Assembly: GCA_025998755.1 (NCBI GenBank)
Contig: AP024674.1
Location: 2,744,162-2,808,161, forward strand
Source: Armatimonadota bacterium
Lineage (GTDB): Bacteria; Armatimonadota; UBA5829; DSUL01
Direction of reading: 5' to 3'
DNA: 64,000 nt
Shown here in pieces: positions 15,869 to 25,492 of this stretch. The position numbers were made by a program, and so were the translations under genes. Every line of letters starts with the position of its first letter. The first letter of the stretch is position 1. The notes beneath the pieces are model-generated. The model did no database searches. It was given only the letters and a program-made list of their open reading frames with translations, and was not told the origin of the DNA.

Positions 15869-16057
15869 GTGACACTGATAGACTGGCTTCGCAAGCTGGG
15901 CATCCTTCGCTTCGGAGCGGAGAAGGCCGTCTACCGGAATGCCCTTGAGCAGCCGTACAGCATGATGGACGGCGATGTGTTTGACTCGCAGAAGGACGTC
16001 ATTGAACTGCACCGCAGAAAGAAGGACGGCGAGCAAGAAAAGACTACCGCGGCGTGA
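15869..16057 (+). CDS. Small conserved-looking protein of unknown function
   Basis: A 62-aa soluble protein starting at a GTG with AAGGAG 7 nt upstream, which supports real translation. It is charged and mostly helical: N-terminal MTLIDWLRKLGILRFG, an acidic middle around MMDGDVFDSQKDV and a basic KDGEQEKTT tail. It has no transmembrane segment, Cys pair or known domain. It stands alone between the propeller gene and serC, and a hairpin terminator follows within 30 nt. I do not recognise it. Confidence 0.6.
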   Translation: MTLIDWLRKLGILRFGAEKAVYRNALEQPYSMMDGDVFDSQKDVIELHRRKKDGEQEKTTAA

Positions 16058-16085
16058 CCTTACAGTGTGCAGTCATATTTCGCAG

Positions 16086-16125
16086 ACGGCCGCCCGGCGC
16101 ACCGGGTGGCCGTTCTGGCGTTTTC
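16086..16125 (+). terminator. Hairpin terminator after the 62-aa gene
   Basis: A 12-bp stem ACGGCCGCCCGG with CCGGGTGGCCGT (one G-U pair), CGCA loop, followed after 7 nt by TTTT. The offset of the T run makes it moderately convincing. Confidence 0.65.
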
Positions 16126-16203
16126 AGACCGGCGCTCAAGGCAGGAGGGAAGGCTTCCGCCGGTGTATCATAAAGCATCCCAGAGAACGGTGAGGAGACC
16201 CAG

Positions 16204-17286
16204 ATGAGCCGAGTCTACAATTTCAGCGCCGGGCCGGCGGTGCTGCCGGAAGAGGTCCTGAAGCAGGCGGCCGAGGAGATGCTCGACTGGCACGGATGCG
16301 GCATGTCCGTGATGGAGATGAGCCATCGGGGCAAGGAGTTCATCGGCATCGCAGCGCAGGCGGAGGCGGATCTGCGGGATCTGCTCAGAATTCCCGAGAA
16401 CTATCGCGTGCTTTTCCTGCAGGGAGGAGCCACCGGGCAATTTGCGGCGGTGCCGATGAACCTGCTGCGCGGGAAGGAAAGCGCGGACTACATCAACACC
16501 GGAAGCTGGTCCAAAAAGGCCATCTCCGAGGCGAAGAAATACTGCCGGGTGAACGTGGCGGCCTCTTCGGAGGACACCAACTTCACCACCATCCCGCCGC
16601 GGGAGACCTGGAAGCTGGATCCGCAGGCGGCCTATGTGCACTACACCTCCAACGAGACGATCGGCGGTGTGGAGTTTCATGAGACGCCCGATGTCGGTGA
16701 CGTGCCCCTGGCCTGCGACATGAGCTCCAATTTCCTTTCCCGGCCTGTGGACGTCTCCCGCTACGGGGTCATCTATGCCGGAGCGCAGAAGAACATCGGC
16801 CCGGCAGGGGTGACGGTGGTCATCGTGCGGGATGATCTGATGGGCGATCCGCTGCCCTGCACGCCCACTCTTTTCGACTACAAGATTCAGGCGGAGAACG
16901 ACTCCATGTACAACACCCCGCCCTGCTACGCCATTTACATCGCGGGCCTGGTGTTCCAGCATGTCAAGAAGCTGGGCGGCGTGGAGGCGGTGGAGAAGAC
17001 CAACATCGAGAAGGCGAAGCTTCTCTACGACCTGATAGACTCCTCGGAGTTCTACCGCTCGCCTGTGGAGAAGTCCTGCCGCTCGCGGATGAACGTGCCC
17101 TTCACTCTGGCCAATCCCGATCTGGATGAGACCTTCCTGAAGGAGGCGAAGGAGCATGGGCTGGTGCAGCTCAAGGGGCACCGCTCCGTGGGCGGCATGC
17201 GCGCCAGCATCTACAACGCCATGCCCATAGAGGGTGTGAAGGCGCTCTGCGACTTCATGCGCGATTTCGAGCGCCGTTACGGCTGA
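16204..17286 (+). CDS. serC: Phosphoserine aminotransferase
   Basis: A PLP enzyme converting 3-phosphohydroxypyruvate and glutamate to phosphoserine and 2-oxoglutarate in serine synthesis; it also acts in the PdxB-type pyridoxine route. At 360 aa it has family length. The opening [14 protein letters not shown] is the SerC hallmark. The PLP phosphate site is GGATGQF (74-80) and the Schiff-base lysine is Lys196 in [21 protein letters not shown] precedes the ATG. It is a single-gene unit here. It shares PLP with pdxT two genes upstream, but no co-regulation is visible. Confidence 0.95.
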   Translation: MSRVYNFSAGPAVLPEEVLKQAAEEMLDWHGCGMSVMEMSHRGKEFIGIAAQAEADLRDLLRIPENYRVLFLQGGATGQFAAVPMNLLRGKESADYINTGSWSKKAISEAKKYCRVNVAASSEDTNFTTIPPRETWKLDPQAAYVHYTSNETIGGVEFHETPDVGDVPLACDMSSNFLSRPVDVSRYGVIYAGAQKNIGPAGVTVVIVRDDLMGDPLPCTPTLFDYKIQAENDSMYNTPPCYAIYIAGLVFQHVKKLGGVEAVEKTNIEKAKLLYDLIDSSEFYRSPVEKSCRSRMNVPFTLANPDLDETFLKEAKEHGLVQLKGHRSVGGMRASIYNAMPIEGVKALCDFMRDFERRYG

Positions 17287-17314
17287 TCTTCGCCGCAGTT
17301 CGTCCGGGGAGGGC

Positions 17315-18883
17315 TCAGGTTCCGGCCGGGCCCTCCTCCGGGCCGCTCATTCTTGACCGCCAATCTAGCCACAGCCGTTCCAGCCGGCGCACGCGTCTGG
17401 GGTCTTTTCCAGCTAGATTCCGGGTCTCGCAGCGGTCTTCCTCCAGATTGTAAAGCTCCCAGGACTCGAAGCCCTCTTCGAACAGGATGCCCGTGCTCTC
17501 TCGCGCCGGTCCCTGAGTGACCAGTTTCCACTCTCCGTCCCGGACCGCGCGGCATCCCCGAAACTCCCAGCAGATGGGGGCACGCACCCGGATAAACTCT
17601 CCCCGGAATGCGGGGAGCAGGCTGATTCCCTCGGGCGGCGGCAGCGAGCCTCCTGACGTTTCCTCGGGGTAGGGTGCGCCGCAGATCTCCATCAGAGTGG
17701 GCATCAGGTCCATAACGTGCCCGGTGGAACGATTGACCGTCCCGGCCGGGATCACGCGCGGCCACCGGGCCACCAGCGGCGTACAGATGCCCCCTTCGTG
17801 CGTGAAAACCTTAAAACGGCGGAACGGCGTATTGCTGGCGTTCGCCCACGGCGCGTCCACTGTGCAAAAGGAATCCACGCCTCCGGGCAAGACTCCGGGT
17901 GAAGCGTCGATGTGCTGGGCGCAGCCGCCGTTGTCGGAGAGGAACAGGAACAGCGTGTCCTGCTCGAGGCCCATTTCGCGGACCTTGTCCATGACTTTGC
18001 GGATGCCCTGATCCATCCGGTCCACCATGGCCGCGTAGATACTCATCTTGAGATCCCAGAGTTCCCGGTCCGCCGCCTCGCTCCACGCGGGAGCGCGGGC
18101 ATCCCGCGGCGATAGAGTCCAGGAGTCATCCGCCAGACCCGTACTCCTCAGCCGCTCGAAACGCTCGTGCCGGATCTCATCCCATCCACGAAGGTAGCTG
18201 CCGCGATAGCGCTGGGTGTCCTCAGGAGGCGCCTGCATCGGGAAGTGCGGCGCGCAGTAGGCGAGATACAGGAAGAACGGCGTGCCGTCGGGGGGGTGCG
18301 AGTCCAGAAACTCCAGCGCCCAGTCTGTGAACGCATCCGTGCTGTAGAAGCAGGGAGCCTCCGGGGTGAACGGATGGACCACGCGCCCGTCAATGCCCTA
18401 GGGGCGCGTTTGGCCGGGTTGTTTGTGCGCAGGGGCGGGTTCGCCGGGCCGGGGAAGGCCCGGATTGAAGTAATTGCTGGAACCACTCAGCAAGCCCCGG
18501 TAGCGCTGGAAGCCCCGCTGCCAGGGCAGACGTCCCTCGGCCGACCCGTTATGCCACTTGCCGGCCATCATGGTCCGGTATCCGGCCGCCTGGAGCGCCT
18601 CGGCGATGGTCAGATTACCAGCCGGCGCCAGATCGGCCCGCTGTGCGGCTCCCACCTGCTGCGGATAGAGGCCGGTCAGAAGCGATGCGCGCGTGGGCAT
18701 GCATACGGCGTTGTTGTAGAAGGAGGTGAACCGCATGCCCTCCCGCGCTAGACGGTCTAAGCCGGGAGTGCAAATTTCTCCGCCGAAGCAGCCGATGTCT
18801 GAGAAACCCAAGTCGTCCGCCACAATCAGGACGACATTGGGACGCGGAAAAGCCGTCCCTGACTTGTCCGCCTCTGGCTTCAT
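17315..18883 (-). pseudogene. Sulfatase interrupted by an in-frame amber codon
   Basis: Read through, this is a 522-residue type-I sulfatase in one frame. Residues 1-161 hold the metal site DDLGFSD and the formylglycine-forming CMPTR (Cys61). A TAG at 18398-18400 interrupts at codon 162. The same frame continues as GIDGRVVHPFTPE and supplies the rest of the alpha/beta core, including LFLSDNGGC. The ATG at 18883 overlaps the stop of the glycosylase gene (ATGA), so the gene is translationally coupled to it. TAG terminates other genes here, such as gltA, so it is not a general sense codon. A recent nonsense mutation or a sequencing error is most likely. Both halves are otherwise well preserved. 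Confidence 0.75.
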
Positions 18884-19530
18884 GGCCGCGAGATCCATTG
18901 CCTGGAGCGCGAAGGATAGAACCGCCACGGACGATCTGCCCCCTGGCGGATGCCCACTCGCACGGTGGAGACGATCTCTCCGGGATCCCATCCGTCCACC
19001 AGCAGGCGGAGGGGTGGTAGGTCCAGCGGGTGCCCGTCCAGTTCTCTGGTAATGGCCAGGGCCTTACAGATCTTGCCCGGCCCGCTGAGCAGTTCGCGGG
19101 GGGCGCTTCGGCCCCGCAGGCGGGACATCACGTCCAGGCCTGTCAGCGGCTCCAGCGCGCGGACCAGAACAGCTTCTCCCCTTCCTTCGGGGCCTGTGAC
19201 GATGTTGAGGCAGAAATGGTTGCCGTAGGTGAAATAGACATAGGCTCGGCCGGCCGGCCCGAACATTGCCGCGTTCCTCGCGGTGCGGCCGCGGAAAGAG
19301 TGCGAGGCAGGGTCGTCCTGCAGATACGCCTCCGTCTCCACAATGCGTCCGGCCAGCAGCCTGCCTTCCAGATCCCGCACCAACACAGCCCCCAAAAGCG
19401 CTTGGGCCGCTTGCAGCGCATCCTGCTTCCACAGATCCTCCCCCGGCAACTTTAGGCGCGAAAAACAGAGCGTGCCCGTCTCCACGGCGGGGAGGTGTGT
19501 TTCCGCGCTCGATGGAATCCCAGCCGTCAC
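18880..19530 (-). CDS. 3-methyladenine DNA glycosylase, AAG/MPG family
   Basis: Excises alkylated purines in base-excision repair. The 216-aa product has family hallmarks: LLGAVLVR, GRIVETEAYLQDDPASHSFRG split over the active-site strand (candidate catalytic Glu in VETEAY), FGPAGRAYVYFTYG, ALEPL and LLSGPGKICKAL. I prefer the GTG at 19530, which overlaps the preceding TGA (GTGA). An ATG at 19551 would overlap by 25 nt and lacks a Shine-Dalgarno. It is the middle gene of a coupled set, oxidoreductase, glycosylase, sulfatase, with no obvious functional logic. Confidence 0.9.
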   Translation of the reverse strand: MTAGIPSSAETHLPAVETGTLCFSRLKLPGEDLWKQDALQAAQALLGAVLVRDLEGRLLAGRIVETEAYLQDDPASHSFRGRTARNAAMFGPAGRAYVYFTYGNHFCLNIVTGPEGRGEAVLVRALEPLTGLDVMSRLRGRSAPRELLSGPGKICKALAITRELDGHPLDLPPLRLLVDGWDPGEIVSTVRVGIRQGADRPWRFYPSRSRQWISRP

Positions 19531-20660
19531 CGCTCCGTCACTTCCGTCCATCGGCCGGGGGAGTTGTAACAGACATCCAGCACCCGCTGCGTCTCCAGAC
19601 CGTCCGCCAACGAGGGATCGCCGGGAAGCCCCTCCACCACCCGGCGCACAAACTCGTAGACGCTGTGAATGTGGAAGCGCATCCATCCCGGGGTGAGCTT
19701 TGGTCCGGGCAGTGAGGCTGGCGCGGGATAGCGCTGGACGCATTCGATGGCGGTGAAGCCTTTCAGGCCGCCCAGGTCGCCCCCTGGGGCGGTGTTGTCG
19801 TAGAAGCGCAACCACTCCGGCTCCATCAGGCTGAACAGCAGCGCTCCCTTCTCTCCCCGGATCTCGATCGTCAGGTCGTCGTTCGCGCCGACGGCCAGCT
19901 TGCTGGCCTCCAGCGTCCCCACCGCCCCGCTCTGCATCTCGGCAAGCAGGAAAGTGGCATCATCCCCTTCCACCTTGCGCATTCCTCCCTTGCCGTCGGG
20001 ACGCTCCGAGATGGCCGTCACCGGATGAGCCAGAACGCGGCGGAAATCTCCCAGCAGCCACCTTGCCAAGTCTATGATGTGCGATCCCAGATCCACCAGC
20101 ACGCCACCGCCGGCGGCCCGGTCCGTCTTCCAGTGCAGGGGACGAGAGGGGTCGGCGTTCGTGGAGTGCAGATAGCGGAGATTGAAGGTGTAGATGCGGC
20201 CCAGACGCTCCTCCTGAAGCAGTTGCCGCGCGCGCATCAGCGCGGGCACGAAGCGGTAGTTGAAAGCCATCTGGCGCGTCCTGCCGTCGGCTGCGTCCGC
20301 ATCCGCCTGCACGATGCGCTCCGCTTCCTGCAACGAAGCAGCCAGTGGTTTGTCAATGTAGAGATGCTTCCCCGCGCGGATGGCGTCCACGGCCACCTGC
20401 TCGTGCAGGTTGTTCGGCACACAGCAGCTGATGATTTCGATGTCGTCCCGCTCCAGCAGTTCGCGGTAGTCGGCGGTGGCGAACGCGAACCCTGCCTGCC
20501 GCACCGCTGTCTCCTGAGAGGCCGGGCTGCGCACGGCGCAGCCCACCATCTTCAGTTTCGCCGGCGACGGTTCGTACAGCATCGGCAGGGACTGGTAGGC
20601 ATAGGTATGCATCCGTCCCATGAACCCGTAACCGACCACTCCCACGCCAAGTGTCTTCAT
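19527..20660 (-). CDS. Gfo/Idh/MocA-family oxidoreductase
   Basis: A 377-aa NAD(P)-dependent sugar or inositol dehydrogenase-like protein. The N-terminal Rossmann domain has GVVGYGFMG. The EKP motif reads DKP in YIDKPLA, a tolerated variant of the catalytic lysine motif. The C-terminal domain contains VDLGSHIIDLARWLLGD, the GxxxxDxxxH-like substrate segment. The ATG at 20660 is preceded by GAGGAGAGGA at a loose spacing. It is first in the operon with the DNA glycosylase and the broken sulfatase. The substrate is unknown; a sugar released from a sulfated glycan would fit the sulfatase but is speculative. Confidence 0.88.
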   Translation of the reverse strand: MKTLGVGVVGYGFMGRMHTYAYQSLPMLYEPSPAKLKMVGCAVRSPASQETAVRQAGFAFATADYRELLERDDIEIISCCVPNNLHEQVAVDAIRAGKHLYIDKPLAASLQEAERIVQADADAADGRTRQMAFNYRFVPALMRARQLLQEERLGRIYTFNLRYLHSTNADPSRPLHWKTDRAAGGGVLVDLGSHIIDLARWLLGDFRRVLAHPVTAISERPDGKGGMRKVEGDDATFLLAEMQSGAVGTLEASKLAVGANDDLTIEIRGEKGALLFSLMEPEWLRFYDNTAPGGDLGGLKGFTAIECVQRYPAPASLPGPKLTPGWMRFHIHSVYEFVRRVVEGLPGDPSLADGLETQRVLDVCYNSPGRWTEVTER

Positions 20661-20931
20661 TAACACGTCCTCTCCTCGTGCCCTGTGGCTGCCGGGCCTC
20701 TGTAGCGGCATGTTTCTGAGGAGACTTTACGCGCTGGGCCGCCGTCCCGGCAAGCTTTCCGCGCAGACGCATCTTCCATGGACGTTAGCGGCTGCGAACG
20801 TGGAACAAGCCAAAAGGCGGTCAACGTTGCGCAGCCACGCCGCTTGCGCGCGTACGGATCCTGAGACAACCGAAAAGCGGATTCTCGGAAGCCGCCCCTC
20901 GATTCCAACTTCGAGAAAGGGAAGCCTCGTA

Positions 20932-22029
20932 ATGTTCGGATTCGCTGCGAGAAAGAAGGGAAGCACCCGCTGGCAGGATGTCCCCCCGGCCGACCTCCAG
21001 GAGGCGGCAAGACCTCTTCTTGAACTTGCTCTCACCGCCATCAAAGCACATGGCGAGCTGGTCGTCTCTCCCGGTTCCGAGACAGCCACAAAGTATCTGG
21101 AACGACTGCTTGAGATCTCGGATCGCCTGAGCTCCACGTGCAATCCTTCCCGCATCCAGGTGATGGCGGCGCAGTTCGCTCAGGATGCAGCCGCCTTCGG
21201 AAGCTGGCAGCGCCTGGAGGTGGCCAACCTCATTTCGGAGATGCACGACGCAATAAAACATCTCATCTGCGATGCTCAGGACTCGCTGAGCGGGCGGGAA
21301 GAGATGGTCGAGAATGTCAGCGCCATGACAGAGCGGCTGGAGAGCGTCGGGCAGGTCACGGACATCGCCCGGCTGCGAGCCGCCCTTCGCACGGAGATCG
21401 CCGCCGCCCGGCAGCTGGTCCAGCAGCAGACCGCCAGCCTCAAGAAGCAGCGATCCGAGATGGACCGCGTGGTGGAAACGCTCTCCCGCCGGCTGAATGC
21501 GGTGGAGGCCGAGCGTAACACTGACCCAGTGACCGGCGTCGCAAGCCGGGCCGCCTTTGAGTTCCACGGCGCAAGCGTCGCCCAGAGGGTGGCATACGGA
21601 GAAGGGCCCTTCACGCTGGCCATTCTGGATATGGACGGCCTGAAAAGGGTGAACGACACACTGGGGCACCAGGCCGGCGATGCGGCGCTTCAGTATTTTG
21701 CCTCAGAGCTGACGCGGGCTGTGGGCAGGGATGCTTTTGTCGCCCGGCTGGGCGGGGATGAGTTCGCGGTCATCCTGCCGGGTGTTCCCACGGCCCTTGC
21801 TGCCAGCCTGACCCGCCTCTGCGAGAAGCTGGGGCGTGGGCCGGTGACCGTGAAAGGCCCGAAGCAGAGCTGGCAGATCAAGACCGGGTGCTCGGCGGGA
21901 GTGACCCCGTTCAAGTCAGGGGCTTCGCTGGCGGATGTGATGGCTGTGGCGGACAGCGCACTCTACGAGGCCAAGAAACAGGGCGGCAACAGGGTTCAGA
22001 CTGCATTCGCCGCGGCAAGGGCGGCCTGA
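20932..22029 (+). CDS. Diguanylate cyclase (GGDEF)
   Basis: A 365-aa soluble protein making c-di-GMP from GTP. Residues about 1-185 are helical with no recognised sensor domain. A coiled coil (about 150-205, ARQLVQQQTASLKKQRSEMD) leads into a GGDEF domain from DPVTGVASRAAF. The active-site motif is intact (RLGGDEFAVIL), and so is the metal segment LAILDMDGLKRVND. I do not see the RxxD inhibitory site five residues before GGDEF, so product inhibition may be absent. The ATG at 20932 follows AAAGGGAAG. It stands alone; the flagellar genes 5.6 kb downstream are a natural but unproven target. Confidence 0.92.
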   Translation: MFGFAARKKGSTRWQDVPPADLQEAARPLLELALTAIKAHGELVVSPGSETATKYLERLLEISDRLSSTCNPSRIQVMAAQFAQDAAAFGSWQRLEVANLISEMHDAIKHLICDAQDSLSGREEMVENVSAMTERLESVGQVTDIARLRAALRTEIAAARQLVQQQTASLKKQRSEMDRVVETLSRRLNAVEAERNTDPVTGVASRAAFEFHGASVAQRVAYGEGPFTLAILDMDGLKRVNDTLGHQAGDAALQYFASELTRAVGRDAFVARLGGDEFAVILPGVPTALAASLTRLCEKLGRGPVTVKGPKQSWQIKTGCSAGVTPFKSGASLADVMAVADSALYEAKKQGGNRVQTAFAAARAA

Positions 22030-22033
22030 GGCA

Positions 22034-24229
22034 TCAGGCTTCCGCGCGGCAGCAACGGAGCAGCCGCAGTCCATTCGCGACCACGATCAGGCTGGCCCCC
22101 ATATCGGCGAAAACGGCCATCCACAGGGTGGCCTTTCCCGTAACGGCCAGCGCAAAAAAGACCGCCTTTATGCCAAGGGCGATGGCGATATTCTGCCAGA
22201 GCACGGCATGCGTGCTGCGGCTGATCCGCAGAAACTCCGGCACCTTGCGGAGATCGTCCTCCATCAAGGCGACATCCGCGGTCTCCAGCGCCGCATCAGA
22301 CCCGACCGCGCCCATGGCGAACCCCGTGTGCGCCCGTGCAAGAGCCGGAGCGTCGTTCACGCCGTCACCCACCATTCCCACCCGGCCGAACCGCTCCGTG
22401 AGCTTTGCCACCAGATCCGCCTTCTCCTCCGGCAAGAGACCGCCAAACGCCTCGTCAACGCCCGCTTCCGCTGCAATGGCGTCCACGGTTTTCTGAGCGT
22501 CGCCGGAAAGCAGGACGGTGTGCAGCCCGGCCGCTCGAAGCTCCGCCACAGCGTCCTTGCTGGCCGGGCGGAGCTCGTCAGCCACGCCGAACACGGCGAC
22601 GGGCTCATCTTCCGACATCAGGACGAAAGCCGTCTTGCCCTCGGCTTCCAGTTTTTCCAGGTGCCGTTCCACATCGGGGCCGCAGGTGCCATTGGTCTCC
22701 GCCAGACGGTGATTTCCCAGCAGAAGCGCCCGCCCGTCCACGCGACCCCGGACGCCCATTCCCGGCATTGCTTCGAATTCGGCGGCTGGCTGGAGCTCCG
22801 CCAGGCGGGCGGCCTCCCGCGCGGCGCGCTCCTCCTCGGATGCTGAAGCGGGGAGATCCTTTTGCGCCCAACCCGCGACGATGGCGGATGCGATGGGATG
22901 CTCCGAGCGCACATTCAGGCTGGCGGCCAGGCGCAGAGCCTCTTCCTCGGGAAAACCGTTCAAACTGATGACGTCCGTCAGCCGCGGCCGTCCTTCCGTC
23001 AGAGTGCCCGTCTTGTCGAAGGCCACTGCCTTGAGTAGCCTGCCGTGCTCCAGATGCGCTCCTCCCTTTACCAGAATGCCGCATCGAGCGGCGGCGGTCA
23101 GGGCGCTGACGATGGTTACCGGTGTGGCCAGCACCAGTGCGCAGGGACAGGCGATGACCAGCAACACAAGGGCGCGGTAGACCCACGGCAGGGCCGGCGC
23201 TCCCAGAAACAAGGGGGGAACGGAGGCGACCGCCACCGCCGCCACAACTACCGCCGGGGTGTACCGGGCCGCAAAGCGGTCCACAAACCGCTGTATCGGG
23301 GCGCGCCTGGCCTGAGCCTCCCGCACTAGCCGGATGATGCGGTCCAGTGTGGTGCTCCCCTTTGATGCCGTCACCTCGAAGACCAGCGCGCCGGATCCGT
23401 TGATGGTCCCCGCAAACAGCGCGTCGCCTGCAGTCTTCTCCACGGGGATGGATTCGCCCGTTATGGGCGACTGGTCCACGGCGGAGTTGCCCTCGATGAC
23501 GATGCCGTCCAGCGGAATGCGCTCCCCCGGGCGCACCTCCACCAGATCGCCGCATCGCACCGCCCCCACGGGAACAGGAGCGAAAATACCCTGCTCAGAG
23601 CGTACGCGAGCGGTGTCCGGAGTCATCTGGACCAGCGCCTGTATGGCCCGACGCGCGCGTCCGGCTGCCCGGGCCTCGATGACCTCGGCCAGAGCGAACA
23701 GGAAGGTCACCATCGCGGCCTCAGGCCACTTTCCGATCACCACCGCCCCCGCGACGGCCACCGTCATCAGGAAATTGATGTTCAGCACGAAGCCGCGAAG
23801 CGCCCTCAGACCCTTGATGAGCGGCTCACGTCCGCTGCTGACCAGCGCCAGCACGGCGAGCGCCACGACGGGAAGGGAACGCTCGTTGCCCGTGACCCAG
23901 GCGGCCGCTTCGGCGGAGACTGCGCAGGCGCCGGAGACCGCCAGCCAGATCCAGCTCCTCCAGCCTGCTTCTTGGCGATGCTCCAAGGGCGCCCCCGGTA
24001 CCGCCTGCGCTTCCGGCTCCTCGACCGCCAGCCTCGCCCCCAACCCCAGGGGCTCGAGCGCGACGAGCAGGTCGCGCTCATCCGCCAGCGAATGGGTCAC
24101 CTCCACCCTCCGCCGCGAGAGGTCGGACAGGATCTGCCGGATGCCCTCCATCCGCTCCAGTCGGGCGCGCACTAGGCGTTCCTCGTCGGGGCAGTCCATC
24201 TGAGCGATGTAGAGGACCGAACGTTTCAT
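22034..24229 (-). CDS. Heavy-metal P1B-type ATPase (Zn/Cd/Pb/Co exporter)
   Basis: A 731-aa membrane ATPase exporting soft or transition divalent metals. A degenerate HMA domain (MDCPDEERLVRARLE) precedes the membrane part. Signature motifs in order: TGES actuator loop, CPC ion-binding motif (VIACPCALVLATP), DKTGTLTEG phosphorylation site, SEHP and GDGVNDAPAL. CPC plus MDCP points to the ZntA/CadA (P1B-2) group rather than copper. The tail ends in a Cys pair (RCCRAEA) that may bind metal. The ATG at 24229 is chosen because it starts the HMA domain. A TATAAT at 24278-24283 lacks a clear -35. Confidence 0.93.
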   Translation of the reverse strand: MKRSVLYIAQMDCPDEERLVRARLERMEGIRQILSDLSRRRVEVTHSLADERDLLVALEPLGLGARLAVEEPEAQAVPGAPLEHRQEAGWRSWIWLAVSGACAVSAEAAAWVTGNERSLPVVALAVLALVSSGREPLIKGLRALRGFVLNINFLMTVAVAGAVVIGKWPEAAMVTFLFALAEVIEARAAGRARRAIQALVQMTPDTARVRSEQGIFAPVPVGAVRCGDLVEVRPGERIPLDGIVIEGNSAVDQSPITGESIPVEKTAGDALFAGTINGSGALVFEVTASKGSTTLDRIIRLVREAQARRAPIQRFVDRFAARYTPAVVVAAVAVASVPPLFLGAPALPWVYRALVLLVIACPCALVLATPVTIVSALTAAARCGILVKGGAHLEHGRLLKAVAFDKTGTLTEGRPRLTDVISLNGFPEEEALRLAASLNVRSEHPIASAIVAGWAQKDLPASASEEERAAREAARLAELQPAAEFEAMPGMGVRGRVDGRALLLGNHRLAETNGTCGPDVERHLEKLEAEGKTAFVLMSEDEPVAVFGVADELRPASKDAVAELRAAGLHTVLLSGDAQKTVDAIAAEAGVDEAFGGLLPEEKADLVAKLTERFGRVGMVGDGVNDAPALARAHTGFAMGAVGSDAALETADVALMEDDLRKVPEFLRISRSTHAVLWQNIAIALGIKAVFFALAVTGKATLWMAVFADMGASLIVVANGLRLLRCCRAEA

Positions 24230-24321
24230 AAGCGCGGAGCAGCGTCTCGGCCTTTGACGGCCGGAATGCCCGTAACCATTATAACGTTTCCCCCAGGACC
24301 TGCGCATCCCGCACGAGGCAG

Positions 24322-24352
24322 AAAAAGCCCCGGCAATCCGTGCTGCCGGGGC
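24322..24352 (-). terminator. Rho-independent terminator of the RRM gene
   Basis: On the minus strand GCCCCGGCA/TGCCGGGGC, a perfect 9-bp stem with an 8-nt loop, is followed by TTTTT. It lies 32 nt after the RRM stop codon and isolates it from the metal ATPase gene. Confidence 0.9.
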
Positions 24353-24383
24353 CCGCATTAATCTGATGCGTCTGATGCGCGTC

Positions 24384-24689
24384 TTACCAGCGGCTGCGGC
24401 CTCCGCCGTAGCCTCCGCCGAACCCGCCGCTGCGGCCGCCGCCGTTGCGGCTGCGCTCGGGACGGGGACGGGCCTCGTTGACGGTCAGCGGCCGTCCGCC
24501 CACTTCCCGTCCATTCAGGGCGTCGATCGCCCCCTGCGCGTTCTCCGCCGGCAGATCCACGAACGCGAAACCCTTGTCCGTGATGACACGGATGGCTTCG
24601 ATCGGACCGTGCGGCTCGAAGATCGCCCGGAGCTCGGACTCGGTGGTGCTGTAGCTCATGTTGCCCACGTAAAGAGACTTGGTTGCCAT
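24384..24689 (-). CDS. RRM-type RNA-binding protein
   Basis: A 101-aa single RNA-recognition-motif protein. RNP2 is SLYVGNM (5-11) and RNP1 is KGFAFVDL (39-46), both with the aromatic residues needed for RNA stacking. The tail is a Gly/Arg-rich run (GGGRSGGFGGGYGGGRSRW), as in cyanobacterial Rbp proteins, many of which are cold-induced RNA chaperones. AGGAG precedes the ATG at 24689. About 250 nt lie between it and the next upstream gene. A long leader is typical of cold-shock mRNAs, and an ATTTCAA/TTGAAAT inverted repeat is there, but no clear promoter. Confidence 0.93.
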   Translation of the reverse strand: MATKSLYVGNMSYSTTESELRAIFEPHGPIEAIRVITDKGFAFVDLPAENAQGAIDALNGREVGGRPLTVNEARPRPERSRNGGGRSGGFGGGYGGGRSRW

Positions 24690-24943
24690 CGGTACTCCTG
24701 TCCTCTGGTCTGAGGCTGCTCGCTTGCAGCCGTGACACAACCCGATGAATTTCAAAGCAGGTCGAGACAGAGCACTTGAAATGCCGAAGTCATCCACGGG
24801 GCCCGAATCAGTTCGCAGAAACTACGAGGTGAAAGGGAGGACCATGCGCCTGTTGAGAGGTTGTGACACGGCAGCATAGCATGATCCTCCCCGAACCGCC
24901 ACACTCTGGCGACTTTTTCTTCAGATTCTTTTCGAGAAGGCGC

Positions 24944-25477
24944 CTATTTCCACTTGATGGTGCACCCGACAGGCGGAGTCTCAGCCACGGGCGGAGTCCC
25001 TCCGGCCAGGACGCTGTCCAGGGCCTCCCGCAGGTAATGCTTCTTCACGGCTGACGGATCGTCGTAGTTGTCGTCCGGAGCGCCGTGATACACCAGCCTG
25101 CCCGAAGCGTCGAACAGGAACACCTCGGGCGTCCGCTCCGCCCCGTAAGCGCGCGCCACCTCCTGCGTCTCATCGAAGAGATATGGGAACGGGTAGGACT
25201 TCATCCGGGCGCGGGACTGCATCTCGGAAAAGCTGTCCGCAGGGTATTTCACCGGATCGTTTGCATTGATCAACACGAACCGCACTCCTCGTGCAGCGTA
25301 GTCCCGGGCGATCTGGATCAGTCTGTCCTCCCACGCCAGCACATAGGGGCAGTGGTTGCAGCTGAAAACGATCGCCAGCGCGCTGGCGCCATCCTTCAGC
25401 GACTCCAGCGAGATCGTGTTCCCGTCCACGTTCTTCAGTCCAAACGCCGGGGCCTCGGCCCCGATTTTGAGAGCCAT
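24944..25477 (-). CDS. Thioredoxin-fold redoxin (AhpC/TSA-like)
   Basis: A 177-aa cytoplasmic redoxin. The thioredoxin-like fold carries CNHCPY (Cys at about 40 and 43) after a beta strand, then LINANDPVKYPADSFSEM and RTPEVFLFDASGRLVYHG, features of the redoxin subgroup with CxxC. The family is usually annotated as thioredoxin family or AhpC/TSA; peroxidase or reductase activity cannot be separated by sequence. I prefer the ATG at 25477, ten nt after GAGGAGG, over the ATG three codons earlier. It follows the gene at 25493-25825 by 15 nt and probably shares its transcript. Confidence 0.88.
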   Translation of the reverse strand: MALKIGAEAPAFGLKNVDGNTISLESLKDGASALAIVFSCNHCPYVLAWEDRLIQIARDYAARGVRFVLINANDPVKYPADSFSEMQSRARMKSYPFPYLFDETQEVARAYGAERTPEVFLFDASGRLVYHGAPDDNYDDPSAVKKHYLREALDSVLAGGTPPVAETPPVGCTIKWK

Positions 25478-25492
25478 GGGTTCCATTCCTCC

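Noticed and set aside
17315-18991. Two separate sulfatase genes, or a frameshift
   Set aside because: The two parts lie in the same reading frame and differ only by one TAG; neither half alone is a complete sulfatase.
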